Assembly: GCA_964036665.1 (NCBI GenBank)
Contig: OZ038528.1
Span: 10,174,501-10,238,500, forward strand
Direction: 5' to 3'
Length of the DNA: 64,000 nucleotides
Source: Gordius sp. MW1
Lineage: Eukaryota; Nematomorpha; Gordioida; Gordea; Gordiidae
The position numbers and the translations under genes are program-made. This document shows positions 50,552 to 60,800 of this stretch, piece after piece (positions within the stretch are counted from its first letter, which is position 1; every line of letters starts with the position of its first letter). The notes beneath the pieces are model-generated. The model saw only the letters and a program-made list of their open reading frames with translations. It was not told the DNA's origin and did not search any database.

Positions 50552-51850
50552 CTAAACGGATGGCATTGATCCGTGTATGGAAATCGTGTTGGATTTAACG
50601 ATTTCCATTGTGATCTTTTGCCTGATAAAAAAGTATTCTTTGGGATCGTGAGTAATGGAGGTTATATATTTTGAAATTTGTTTTAGGAATTGGCTGCCCT
50701 CGGGACCTAAGTTACCGAGGGTCGTAGCTACTACTGGTATGAAAATAATATTGTTTAGGTATTTGTATTTATCCTCCTTCTTTCTCTCAGTAGAAGAGAT
50801 GAGGTCGGGAGAGGCGTTAGATTTGGCGAATACGTCCACTGCAGTGAAGTCCCAGCAGGCGTTTAGGCCACGAGCCCACGGGATGATTGTTACTCCATCG
50901 GGTCTTTTCCCGTCAGTGGAGCTTAGGCCAGTGGGTTCTATTGTATTGGGAAAGCCGGCTTTCTTCAAAGATTGTCCGATTATTTTATTTATTGTGGCAT
51001 GACGGGGATGCCGCCCCTTGCTGTATTGGCAGTGTAGAGGATGATGGCCGTTTGCAAGAACGGGTTGGCGGCAGAGGTCGCAGTTGAATGGGGACACAAT
51101 TTCACAGCCGAGGCGTAGGCCTACAGCTATTCGGAGTTCCTCGCCCGACAGGTGTAACCCTAGGTTTTGGCTTGGTAGGGCCTCGAGCCATTCGTAACCC
51201 CCGGAGGATGCCCAATTGAAGTGGAGATTTCCCAAAGATAGGTTGTTCGAAGTGAGGTAAGCTACGGAACGTGCTATCAGTGGTAAGTCCCAATCCTTTT
51301 GGGTGGTTCCATTCGGGTAAGTAGCGGAATCCAGTTTGAGGTCATCCCACGCCTGAAGGGCGCTGTCGAGGTGCGGGTCTTGGGTTTGAGTGATTTGCTT
51401 GATTAACTCATCCGTTGATAAACGGGATGAAATGAACCCTGCTAGTGAGAGTAGATGGGGGGGTCGGATGCCTATACCACCACTCTTGGAGGGAAGGGTG
51501 GCTTGGAGCCATTGGAGAGGGCTAAATTTAAGGTTTAGGCACCTTTCGACTAGCAATTGGATTTTTTTTTCCATCGCGTGGAGTAGGTTAACGGCTAGGA
51601 AGACGGGCGAGGCGCGTAATGCATAGTTAATTTTGGGTATTAGGAGGAAGTTTTTTAAGAGGAAAAAGGCATGGTGGGGAGTTAGACGCTCCAGGGTGTG
51701 GGATATGGAGTCGATGAAACCGGAGAAATGCTCTAAGAATGTTTCAGTTGTTTTAACGCCTCCAATGGGAGCGCCTAAGTAATGAAAGTCATCTCTTGAT
51801 ATGACTGGGAATGGGAGGGAGAGTTTGTCAATTGTGAGATCTTTGGTGAA
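50552..51850 (-). CDS. Partial ORF: RT C-terminus, CCHC zinc motif and RLE-like domain
   Basis: 432 codons remain open from the left-truncated edge to a TAG stop at 50552-50554. There is no native start codon: the frame is already open at the insertion junction and runs ~18 codons further into satellite DNA before a stop at 51905-51907. The first Met (codon at 51572-51574, residue 93) is internal to the domain. Residues 24-31 read YLGAPIGG, a motif typical of the region after the catalytic palm of non-LTR reverse transcriptases. The following stretch to ~110 (LLIPKINYALRAS) fits the RT thumb. The catalytic aspartates lie upstream and are missing. Residues 257-274 form C-x2-C-x8-H-x4-C. RPDG lies at 316-319 and WDFTAVD at 333-339, resembling the (K/R)PD...D/E core of the R2-type restriction-like endonuclease. 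The protein cannot be an active RT. There is no frameshift or internal stop, so the copy looks young. Confidence 0.87.
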   Translation of the reverse strand, partial: FTKDLTIDKLSLPFPVISRDDFHYLGAPIGGVKTTETFLEHFSGFIDSISHTLERLTPHHAFFLLKNFLLIPKINYALRASPVFLAVNLLHAMEKKIQLLVERCLNLKFSPLQWLQATLPSKSGGIGIRPPHLLSLAGFISSRLSTDELIKQITQTQDPHLDSALQAWDDLKLDSATYPNGTTQKDWDLPLIARSVAYLTSNNLSLGNLHFNWASSGGYEWLEALPSQNLGLHLSGEELRIAVGLRLGCEIVSPFNCDLCRQPVLANGHHPLHCQYSKGRHPRHATINKIIGQSLKKAGFPNTIEPTGLSSTDGKRPDGVTIIPWARGLNACWDFTAVDVFAKSNASPDLISSTERKKEDKYKYLNNIIFIPVVATTLGNLGPEGSQFLKQISKYITSITHDPKEYFFIRQKITMEIVKSNTISIHGSMPSV

Positions 51851-51851
51851 G

Positions 51852-51857
51852 AAAACT
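51852..51857 (+). other. Target-site duplication, right copy (AAAACT)
   Basis: Second copy of the target, adjoining the truncated 5' end of the element. The satellite continues immediately with TGGCCTCGTGC. The offset arithmetic against the 4.4 kb paralogue (1,378 minus 1,372) independently gives 6 bp. Confidence 0.88.
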
Positions 51858-52559
51858 TGGCCTCGTGCAAAATTTCTTATCGAGATTCTAACAAGGACAT
51901 TATGCTAAGAATATTTACTGACTTTTAAAGATTTTTTCAGCCCCCTTTCGAAAGAATATGAAAAATAATATTTTTTTCGACCTCAAAATTTTTTCATTTT
52001 TTTCGTTCAACCATATCGCCCCCATGAAAGTTTTCGATATCAGAGGTGAATTCCGTAAAAAAAAATTTTTGATCAGTCATCAAAAATTATTAACTTTAAA
52101 TCACGATCGTGTTTCACAAAAACTAGAGACACGCTTAGAAAGCGATATTGAAACAATCTAAAAGCAACACAAAAATCTTAATTTCCTTCAATCTAAAACT
52201 TCCCCTTGTGCAAAAATTCTTATCGAGATTCTAACAAGGACATTATGCTAAGAATATTTACTGACTTTTAAATATTTTTTCAGCCCCCTTTCGAAAGAAT
52301 ATGAAAAATAATATTTTTTTCGACCTCAAAATTTTTTCATTTTTTTCGTTCAACCATATGGCCCCCATGAAAGTTTTCGATATCAGAGGCGAATTCCGTA
52401 AAAAAAAATTTTTGATCAGTCATCAAAAATTATTAACTTTAAATCACGATCGTGTTTCACAAAACTAGAGACACGCTTAGAAAGCGATATTGAAACAATC
52501 TAAAAGCAACACGAAAATCTTAATTTCCTTCAATCTGAAACTTCCCCTTGTGCAAAAAT

Positions 52560-55047
52560 TCTTATCGAGATTCTAACAAGGACATAATGCTAAGAATATT
52601 TACTGACTTTTAAAGATTTTTTCAGCCCCCTTTTGAAAGAATATGATAAATAAATTTTTTTCGACCTCAAAATTTTTTCATTTTTTTCGTTTCAACCATA
52701 TAGCCCCCATGAAAGTTTTCGATATCAGAGGTGAATTCCGTAAAAAAATTTTTTTTGATCAGTCATCAAAAATTATTAACTTTAAATCACGATCGTGTTT
52801 CACAGAAACTAGAGACACGCTTAGAAAGCGATATTGAAACAATCTAAACGCAACACGAAAATCTTAATTTCCTTCAATCTAAAACTTCCCTTCGTGCAAA
52901 AATTCTTATCGAGATTCTAACAAGGACATAATGCTAAGAATATCTACTGACTTTTAAAGATTTTTTCAGCTCCCTTTCGAAAGAATATGCAAAATAATAT
53001 TTTTTCGACCTCAAAATTTTTTCATTATTTTGTTTCAACCATATCGCCCCCATGAAAGTTTTCGATATCAGAGGTGAATTCCGTAAAAAAAAATTTTTTT
53101 GGTCAGTCATCAAAAATTATTAACTTTAAATCTATCGCATAGAGCTTGTTTCACAAAAACTAGAGACACGCTTAGAAACCGATATTGAAACAATCTAAAA
53201 GCAACACGAAAATCTTATCCTTCAATCTAAAACTTCCCCTTGTGCAAAAATTCTTATCGAGATTCTAACAAGGACATAATAATAAGAATATTTACTGACT
53301 TTTAAAGATTTTTTCAGCCCCCTTTTGAAAGAATATGAAAAATAAATTTTTTTCGACCTCAAATTTTTTTCGTTTCAACCATATCGCCCCCATGAAAGTT
53401 TTCGATTTCAGAGGTGAATTCCGTAAAAATATTTTTTTTGATCAGTCATCAAAAATTATTAACTTTAAATCACGATCGCATAGAGCTTGTTTCACAAAAA
53501 CTAGAGACACGCTTATAAAGCGATATTGAAACAATCTAAAAGCAACACGAAAATCTTAATTTCCTTCAATCTAAAACTTCCCCTTGTGCAAAAATTCTTA
53601 TCGAGATTCTAACAAGGACATAATGCTAAGAATATTTACTGACTTTTAAAGATTTTTTCAGCCCCCTTTCGAAAGAATATGAAAAATAAATTTTTTTCGA
53701 CCTCAAATTTTTTTCGTTTCAACCATATCGCCCTCATGAAAGTTTTCGATATCAGAGGTGAATTCCGTAAAAATATTTTTTTTGATCAGTCATCAAAAAT
53801 TATTAACTTTAAATCACGATCTCATAGAGCTTGTTTCACAAAAACTAGAGACACGCTTAGAAAGCGATATTGAAACAATCTAAACGCAACACGAAAGTGT
53901 TAATTTCTCTCAATCTAAAACTTGGCCTCGTGCAAAATTTCTTATCGAGATTCTAACAAGGACATTATGCTAAGAATATTTACTGACTTTTAAAGATTTT
54001 TTCAGCCCCCTTTCGAAAGAATATGAAAAATAATATTTTTTTCGACCTCAAAATTTTTTCATTTTTTCCGTTTCAACCATATCGCCCCCATGAAAGTTTT
54101 CGATATCAGAGGTGAATTCCGTAAAAAAAAATTTTTTGATCAGTCATCAAAAATTATTAACTTTAAATCACGATCGTGTTTCACAGAAACTAGAGACACG
54201 CTTAGAAAGCGATATTGAAACAATCTAAACGCAACACGAAAATCTTAATTTCCTTCAATCTAAAACTTCCCTTCGTGCAAAAATTCTTATCGAGATTCTA
54301 ACAAGGACATAATGCTAAGAATATCTACTGACTTTTAAAGATTTTTTCAGCTCCCTTTCGAAAGAATATGCAAAATAATATTTTTTCGACCTCAAAATTT
54401 TTTCATTATTTTGTTTCAACCATATCGCCCCCATGAAAGTTTTCGATATCAGAGGTGAATTCCGTAAAAAAAAATTTTTTTGGTCAGTCATCAAAAATTA
54501 TTAACTTCACGATCGCATAGAGCTTGTTTCACAAAAACTAGAGACACGCTTAGAAACCGATATTGAAACAATCTAAAAGCAACACGAAAATCTTTTCCTT
54601 CAATCTAAAACTTCCCCTTGTGCAAAAATTCTTATCGAGATTCTAACAAGGACATAATGCTAAGAATATTTACTGACTTTTAAAGATTTTATCAGCCCCC
54701 TTTCGAAAGAATATGAAAAATAAATTTTTTTCGACCTCAAATTTTTTTCGTTTCAACCATATCGCCCTCATGAAAGTTTTCGATATCAGAGGTGAATTCC
54801 GTAAAAATATTTTTTTTGATCAGTCATCAAAAATTATTAACTTTAAATCACGATCTCATAGAGCTTGTTTCACAAAAACTAGAGACACGCTTAGAAAGCG
54901 ATATTGAAACAATCTAAACGCAACACGAAAGTGTTAATTTCTCTCAATCTAAAACTTGGCCTCGTGCAAAATTTCTTATCAAGATTCTAACAAGGACATT
55001 ATGCTAAGAATATTTACTGACTTTTAAAGATTTTTCCAGCCCCCTTT
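52560..55047 (+). repeat. 8-monomer higher-order repeat, copy 1 (offset 2,757 bp)
   Basis: Anchors 52643, 53335, 53679 and 54713 recur at 55400, 56092, 56436 and 57470 (offset 2,757 bp, eight monomers). Shared labels are CATATAGCCC, TCTATCGCATAG, CTTATAAAG, TTAACTTCACGATCG, TTTTATCAGCC and TTATCAAGATTC. The copy ends at 55,048, where it switches to a TTTTGAAAG/GATGTC monomer instead of continuing the series. Confidence 0.88.
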
Positions 55048-55316
55048 TGAAAGAATATGATAAATAAATTTTTTTCGACCTCAAAATTTTTTCATTTTTT
55101 TCGTTTCAACCATATCGCCCCCATGAAAGTTTTCGATGTCAGAGGTGAATTCCGTAAAAAAAATTTTTTTTGATCAGTCATAAAAATTATTAACTTTAAA
55201 TCACGATCGTGTTTCACAAAACTAGAGACACGCTTAGAAAGCGATATTGAAACAATCTAAAAGCAACACGAAAATCTTAATTTCCTTCAATCTGAAACTT
55301 CCCCTTGTGCAAAAAT

Positions 55317-57804
55317 TCTTATCGAGATTCTAACAAGGACATAATGCTAAGAATATTTACTGACTTTTAAAGATTTTTTCAGCCCCCTTTTGAAAGAATA
55401 TGATAAATAAATTTTTTTCGACCTCAAAATTTTTTCATTTTTTTCGTTTCAACCATATAGCCCCCATGAAAGTTTTCGATATCAGAGGTGAATTCCGTAA
55501 AAAAAATTTTTTTGATCAGTCATCAAAAATTATTAACTTTAAATCACGATCGTGTTTTACAGAAACTAGAGACACGCTTAGAAAGCGATATTGAAACAAT
55601 CTAAACGCAACACGAAAATCTTAATTTCCTTCAATCTAAAACTTCCCTTCGTGCAAAAATTCTTATCGAGATTCTAACAAGGACATAATGCTAAGAATAT
55701 CTACTGACTTTTAAAGATTTTTTCAGCTCCCTTTCGAAAGAATATGCAAAATAATATTTTTTCGACCTCAAAATTTTTTCATTATTTTGTTTCAACCATA
55801 TCGCCCCCATGAAAGTTTTCGATATCAGAGGTGAATTCCGTAAAAAAAAATTTTTTTGGTCAGTCATCAAAAATTATTAACTTTAAATCTATCGCATAGA
55901 GCTTGTTTCACAAAAACTAGAGACACGCTTAGAAACCGATATTGAAACAATCTAAAAGCAACACGAAAATCTTATCCTTCAATCTAAAACTTCCCCTTGT
56001 GCAAAAATTCTTATCGAGATTCTAACAAGGACATAATAATAAGAATATTTACTGACTTTTAAAGATTTTTTCAGCCCCCTTTTGAAAGAATATGAAAAAT
56101 AAATTTTTTTCGACCTCAAATTTTTTTCGTTTCAACCATATCGCCCCCATGAAAGTTTTCGATTTCAGAGGTGAATTCCGTAAAAATATTTTTTTTGATC
56201 AGTCATCAAAAATTATTAACTTTAAATCACGATCGCATAGAGCTTGTTTCACAAAAACTAGAGACACGCTTATAAAGCGATATTGAAACAATCTAAAAGC
56301 AACACGAAAATCTTAATTTCCTTCAATCTAAAACTTCCCCTTGTGCAAAAATTCTTATCGAGATTCTAACAAGGACATAATGCTAAGAATATTTACTGAC
56401 TTTTAAAGATTTTTTCAGCCCCCTTTCGAAAGAATATGAAAAATAAATTTTTTTCGACCTCAAATTTTTTTCGTTTCAACCATATCGCCCTCATGAAAGT
56501 TTTCGATATCAGAGGTGAATTCCGTAAAAATATTTTTTTTGATCAGTCATCAAAAATTATTAACTTTAAATCACGATCTCATAGAGCTTGTTTCACAAAA
56601 ACTAGAGACACGCTTAGAAAGCGATATTGAAACAATCTAAACGCAACACGAAAGTGTTAATTTCTCTCAATCTAAAACTTGGCCTCGTGCAAAATTTCTT
56701 ATCGAGATTCTAACAAGGACATTATGCTAAGAATATTTACTGACTTTTAAAGATTTTTTCAGCCCCCTTTCGAAAGAATATGAAAAATAATATTTTTTTC
56801 GACCTCAAAATTTTTTCATTTTTTCCGTTTCAACCATATCGCCCCCATGAAAGTTTTCGATATCAGAGGTGAATTCCGTAAAAAAAAATTTTTTGATCAG
56901 TCATCAAAAATTATTAACTTTAAATCACGATCGTGTTTCACAGAAACTAGAGACACGCTTAGAAAGCGATATTGAAACAATCTAAACGCAACACGAAAAT
57001 CTTAATTTCCTTCAATCTAAAACTTCCCTTCGTGCAAAAATTCTTATCGAGATTCTAACAAGGACATAATGCTAAGAATATCTACTGACTTTTAAAGATT
57101 TTTTCAGCTGCCTTTCGAAAGAATATGCAAAATAATATTTTTTCGACCTCAAAATTTTTTCATTATTTTGTTTCAACCATATCGCCCCCATGAAAGTTTT
57201 CGATATCAGAGGTGAATTCCGTAAAAAAAAATTTTTTTGGTCAGTCATCAAAAATTATTAACTTCACGATCGCATAGAGCTTGTTTCACAAAAACTAGAG
57301 ACACGCTTAGAAACCGATATTGAAACAATCTAAAAGCAACACGAAAATCTTTTCCTTCAATCTAAAACTTCCCCTTGTGCAAAAATTCTTATCGAGATTC
57401 TAACAAGGACATAATGCTAAGAATATTTACTGACTTTTAAAGATTTTATCAGCCCCCTTTCGAAAGAATATGAAAAATAAATTTTTTTCGACCTCAAATT
57501 TTTTTCGTTTCAACCATATCGCCCTCATGAAAGTTTTCGATATCAGAGGTGAATTCCGTAAAAATATTTTTTTTGATCAGTCATCAAAAATTATTAACTT
57601 TAAATCACGATCTCATAGAGCTTGTTTCACAAAAACTAGAGACACGCTTAGAAAGCGATATTGAAACAATCTAAACGCAACACGAAAGTGTTAATTTCTC
57701 TCAATCTAAAACTTGGCCTCGTGCAAAATTTCTTATCAAGATTCTAACAAGGACATTATGCTAAGAATATTTACTGACTTTTAAAGATTTTTCCAGCCCC
57801 CTTT
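55317..57804 (+). repeat. 8-monomer higher-order repeat, copy 2 (offset 2,757 bp)
   Basis: Second tandem copy of the 8-monomer block. Private changes include GTGTTTTACAG at ~55553 and CAGCTGCCTTTCG at ~57106. After it, the array proceeds through the same monomer order as 7682-8716 (anchors 57814, 58159, 58504, 58848). This shows the 8-mer was inserted into, or expanded from, the older 20-mer order. Confidence 0.86.
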
Positions 57805-60800
57805 CGAAAGAATATGAAAAATAATATTTTTTTCGACCTCAAAATTTTTTCATTTTTTCCGTTTCAACCATATCGCCCCCATGAAAGTTTTCGATATCAG
57901 AGCTGAATTCCGTAAAAAAAAATTTTTGATCAGTCATCAAAAATTATTAACTTTAAATCACGATCGTGTTTCACAAAAACTAGAGACACGCTTAGAAAGC
58001 GATATTGAAACAATCTAAAAGCAACACAAAAATCTTAATTTCCTTCAATCTAAAACTTCCCCTTGTGCAAAAATTCTTATCGAGATTCTAACAAGGACAT
58101 AATGCTAAGAATATTTACTGACTTTTAAAGATTTTTTCAGCCCCCTTTCGAAAGAATATGATAAATAAATTTTTTTCGACCTACAAATTTTTTCATTTTT
58201 TTCGTTTCAACCATATCGCCCCCATGAAAGTTTTCGATATCAGAATTCCGTAAAAAAAAATTTTTTTGATCAGTCTTCAAAAATTATTAACTTTAAATCA
58301 CGATCGCATAGAGCTTGTTTCACAAAAACTAGAGACACGCTTAGAAAGCGATATTGAAACTATCTAAACGCAACACGAAAATCTTAATTTCTCTCCTAAA
58401 ACTTCGCCCTGTGCAAAAATTCTTATCGAGATTCTAACAAGGACATAATGCTAAGAATATTTCCTAACTTTTAAAGATTTTTTCAGCCCCCTTTCGAAAG
58501 AATATGAAAAATAATATTTTTTTCGACCTCAAAATTTTTTCATTTTTTTCGTTCAACCATATCGCCCCCATGAAAGTTTTCGATATCAGAGGTGAATTCC
58601 GTAAAAAAAAAATTTTTGATCAGTCATCAAAAATTATTAACTTTAAATCACGATCGTGTTTCACAAAAACTAGAGATACGCTTAGAAAGCGATATTGAAA
58701 CAATCTAAAAGCAACACGAAAATCTTAATTTCCTTCAATCTAAAACTTCCCCTTGTGCAAAAATTCTTATCGAGATTCTAACAAGGACATAATGCTAAGA
58801 ATATTTACTGACTTTTAAAGATTTTTTCAGCCCCCTTTCGTCAGAATATGAAAAATAATATTTTTTTCGACCTCAAAATTTTTTCATTTTTTTCGTTCAA
58901 CCATATCGCCCCCATGAAAGTTTTCGATATCAGAGGTGAATTCCGTAAAAAAAAAATTTTGATCAGTCATCAAAAATTATTAACTTTAAATCACGATCGC
59001 ATAGAGGTTTCACAAAAACTAGAGACACGCTTAGAAAGCGATATTGAAACAATCTAAACGCAACACGAAAATGTTAATTTCTCTCAATCTGAAACTTGGC
59101 TTCGTGCAAAATTTCTTATCGAGATTCTAGCAAGGACATAATGCTAAGAATATTTACTGCCTTTTAAAGATCTTTTCAGCCATCTTTCGAAAGAATATGA
59201 AAAATAATATTTTTTTCGACCTCAAAATTTTTTCATTTTTTTCGTTTCAACCATATCGCCCCCATGAAAGTTTTCGATGTCAGAGGTGAATTCCGTAAAA
59301 AAAAAATTTTTGATCAGTCATCCAAAATTATTATCTTTAATTCACGATCGTGTTTCACAAAAACTAGAGACACGCTTAGAAAGCGATATTGAAACAATCT
59401 AAACGCAACACGAAAATGTTAATTTCTCTCAATCTGAAACTTGGCTTCGTGCAAAATTTCTTATCGAGATTCTAGCAAGGACATAATGCTAAGAATATTT
59501 ACTGCCTTTTAAAGATTTTTTCAGCCCCCTTTTGAAAGAATATGATAAATAAATTTTTTTCGACCTCAAAATTTTTTCATTTTTTTCGTTTCAACCATAT
59601 CGCCCCCATGAAAGTTTTCGATGTCAGAGGTGAATTCCGTAAAAAAAATTTTTTTGATCAGTCATAAAAATTATTAACTTTAAATCACGATCGTGTTTCA
59701 CAAAACTAGAGACACGCTTAGAAAGCGATATTGAAACAATCTAAAAGCAACACGAAAATCTTAATTTCCTTCAATCTGAAACTTCCCCTTGTGCAAAAAT
59801 TCTTATCGAGATTCTAACAAGGACATAATGCTAAGAATATTTACTGACTTTTAAAGATTTTTTCAGCCCCCTTTCGAAAGAATATGATAAATAAATTTTT
59901 TTCGACCTACAAATTTTTTCATTTTTTTCGTTTCAACTATATCGCCCCCATGAAAGTTTTCGATATCAAAGGTGAATTCCGTAAAAAAAAATTTTTTTGA
60001 TCAGTCATAAAAATTATTAACTTTAAATCACGATCGTGTTTCACAAAACTAAAGACACGCTTAGAAACCGATATTGAAAGAATCTAAAAGCAACACGAAA
60101 ATCTTATCCTTCAATCTAAAACTTCCCCTTGTGCAAAAATTCTTGTCGAGATTCTAACAAGGACATAATAATAAGAATATTTACTGACTTTTAAAGATTT
60201 TTTCAGCCCCCTTTCGAAAGAATATGAAAAATAAATTTTTTTCGACCTCAAATTTTTTTCGTTTCAACCATATCGCCCCCATGAAAGTTTTTGATTTCAG
60301 AGGTGAATTCCGTAAAAATATTTTTTTTGATCAGTCATCAAAAATTATTAACTTTAAATCACGATCGCATAGAGCTTGTTTCACAAAAACTAGAGACACG
60401 CTTAGAAAGCGATATTGAAACAATCTAAAAGCAACACTAAAATCTTAATTTCCTTCAATCTAAAACTTCCCCTTGTGCAAAAATTCTTATCGAGATTCTA
60501 ACAAGGACATAATGCTAAGAATATTTACTGACTTTTAAAGATTTTTTCAGCCCCCTTTCGAAAGAATATGAAAAATAAATTTTTTTAGACCTCAAATTTT
60601 TTTCGTTTCAACCATATCGCCCCCATGAAAGTTTTCGATATCAGAGGTGAATTCCGTAAAAATATTTTTTTTGATCAGTCATCAAAAATTATTAACTTTA
60701 AATCACGATCTCATAGAGCTTGTTTCACAAAAACTAGAGACACGCTTAGAAAGCGATATTGAAACAATCTAAACGCAACACGAAAGTGTTAATTTCTCTC

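Larger units (their letters stand above)
50480..51851 (-). mobile_element. 5'-truncated non-LTR retrotransposon (R2-like/RLE-type candidate)
   Basis: A 1,372-bp unique segment with clearly higher GC content interrupts a satellite monomer. It is flanked by AAAACT on both sides (50474-50479 and 51852-51857). The uninterrupted paralogue carries AAAACT once, at 4477-4482, so this is a true 6-bp target-site duplication. Read on the minus strand, the element consists of a 3' portion of a reverse-transcriptase ORF, a zinc-binding motif, an endonuclease-like domain and a 72-bp 3' UTR. It begins abruptly inside the ORF. A truncated 5' end with an intact 3' end is the usual outcome of target-primed reverse transcription. 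There are no long terminal repeats and no terminal inverted repeats. Assignment to an R2-like clade is an inference from the domain order and motifs. Confidence 0.9.
49597..55047 (+). repeat. Distant paralogue of the 3.6-7.67 kb block, interrupted by a retrotransposon
   Basis: From ~49,597 to 50,479 the sequence matches 3,600-4,482 at a constant offset of 45,997 bp. Checks: GGTAAATTCC at 3631 and 49628, the monomer ATG at 3895 and 49892, and TAAACGC at 4441 and 50438. After the insertion the offset is 47,375 bp from 4,477 onwards. Checks: 4583 and 51958, 5268 and 52643, 7338 and 54713, and TTATCAAGAT at 7601 and 54976. The match ends at 55,048 (TTTTGA against TTTCGA at 7673). The jump of 1,378 bp equals insert plus target-site duplication. 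Confidence 0.9.

Noticed and set aside
50655-51087. + strand ORFs within the retrotransposon (50655-51002, 50887-51087, 51390-51626) and a second minus-frame ORF at 51102-51293.
   Set aside because: They are shadows of the minus-strand reverse-transcriptase/endonuclease frame, which has recognisable motifs and is open over the whole insert.
50480-51851. DNA transposon or LTR retroelement as the identity of the insert.
   Set aside because: No terminal inverted repeats and no long terminal repeats were found. The ORF has non-LTR reverse-transcriptase motifs and the structure is 5'-truncated with an intact 3' end.
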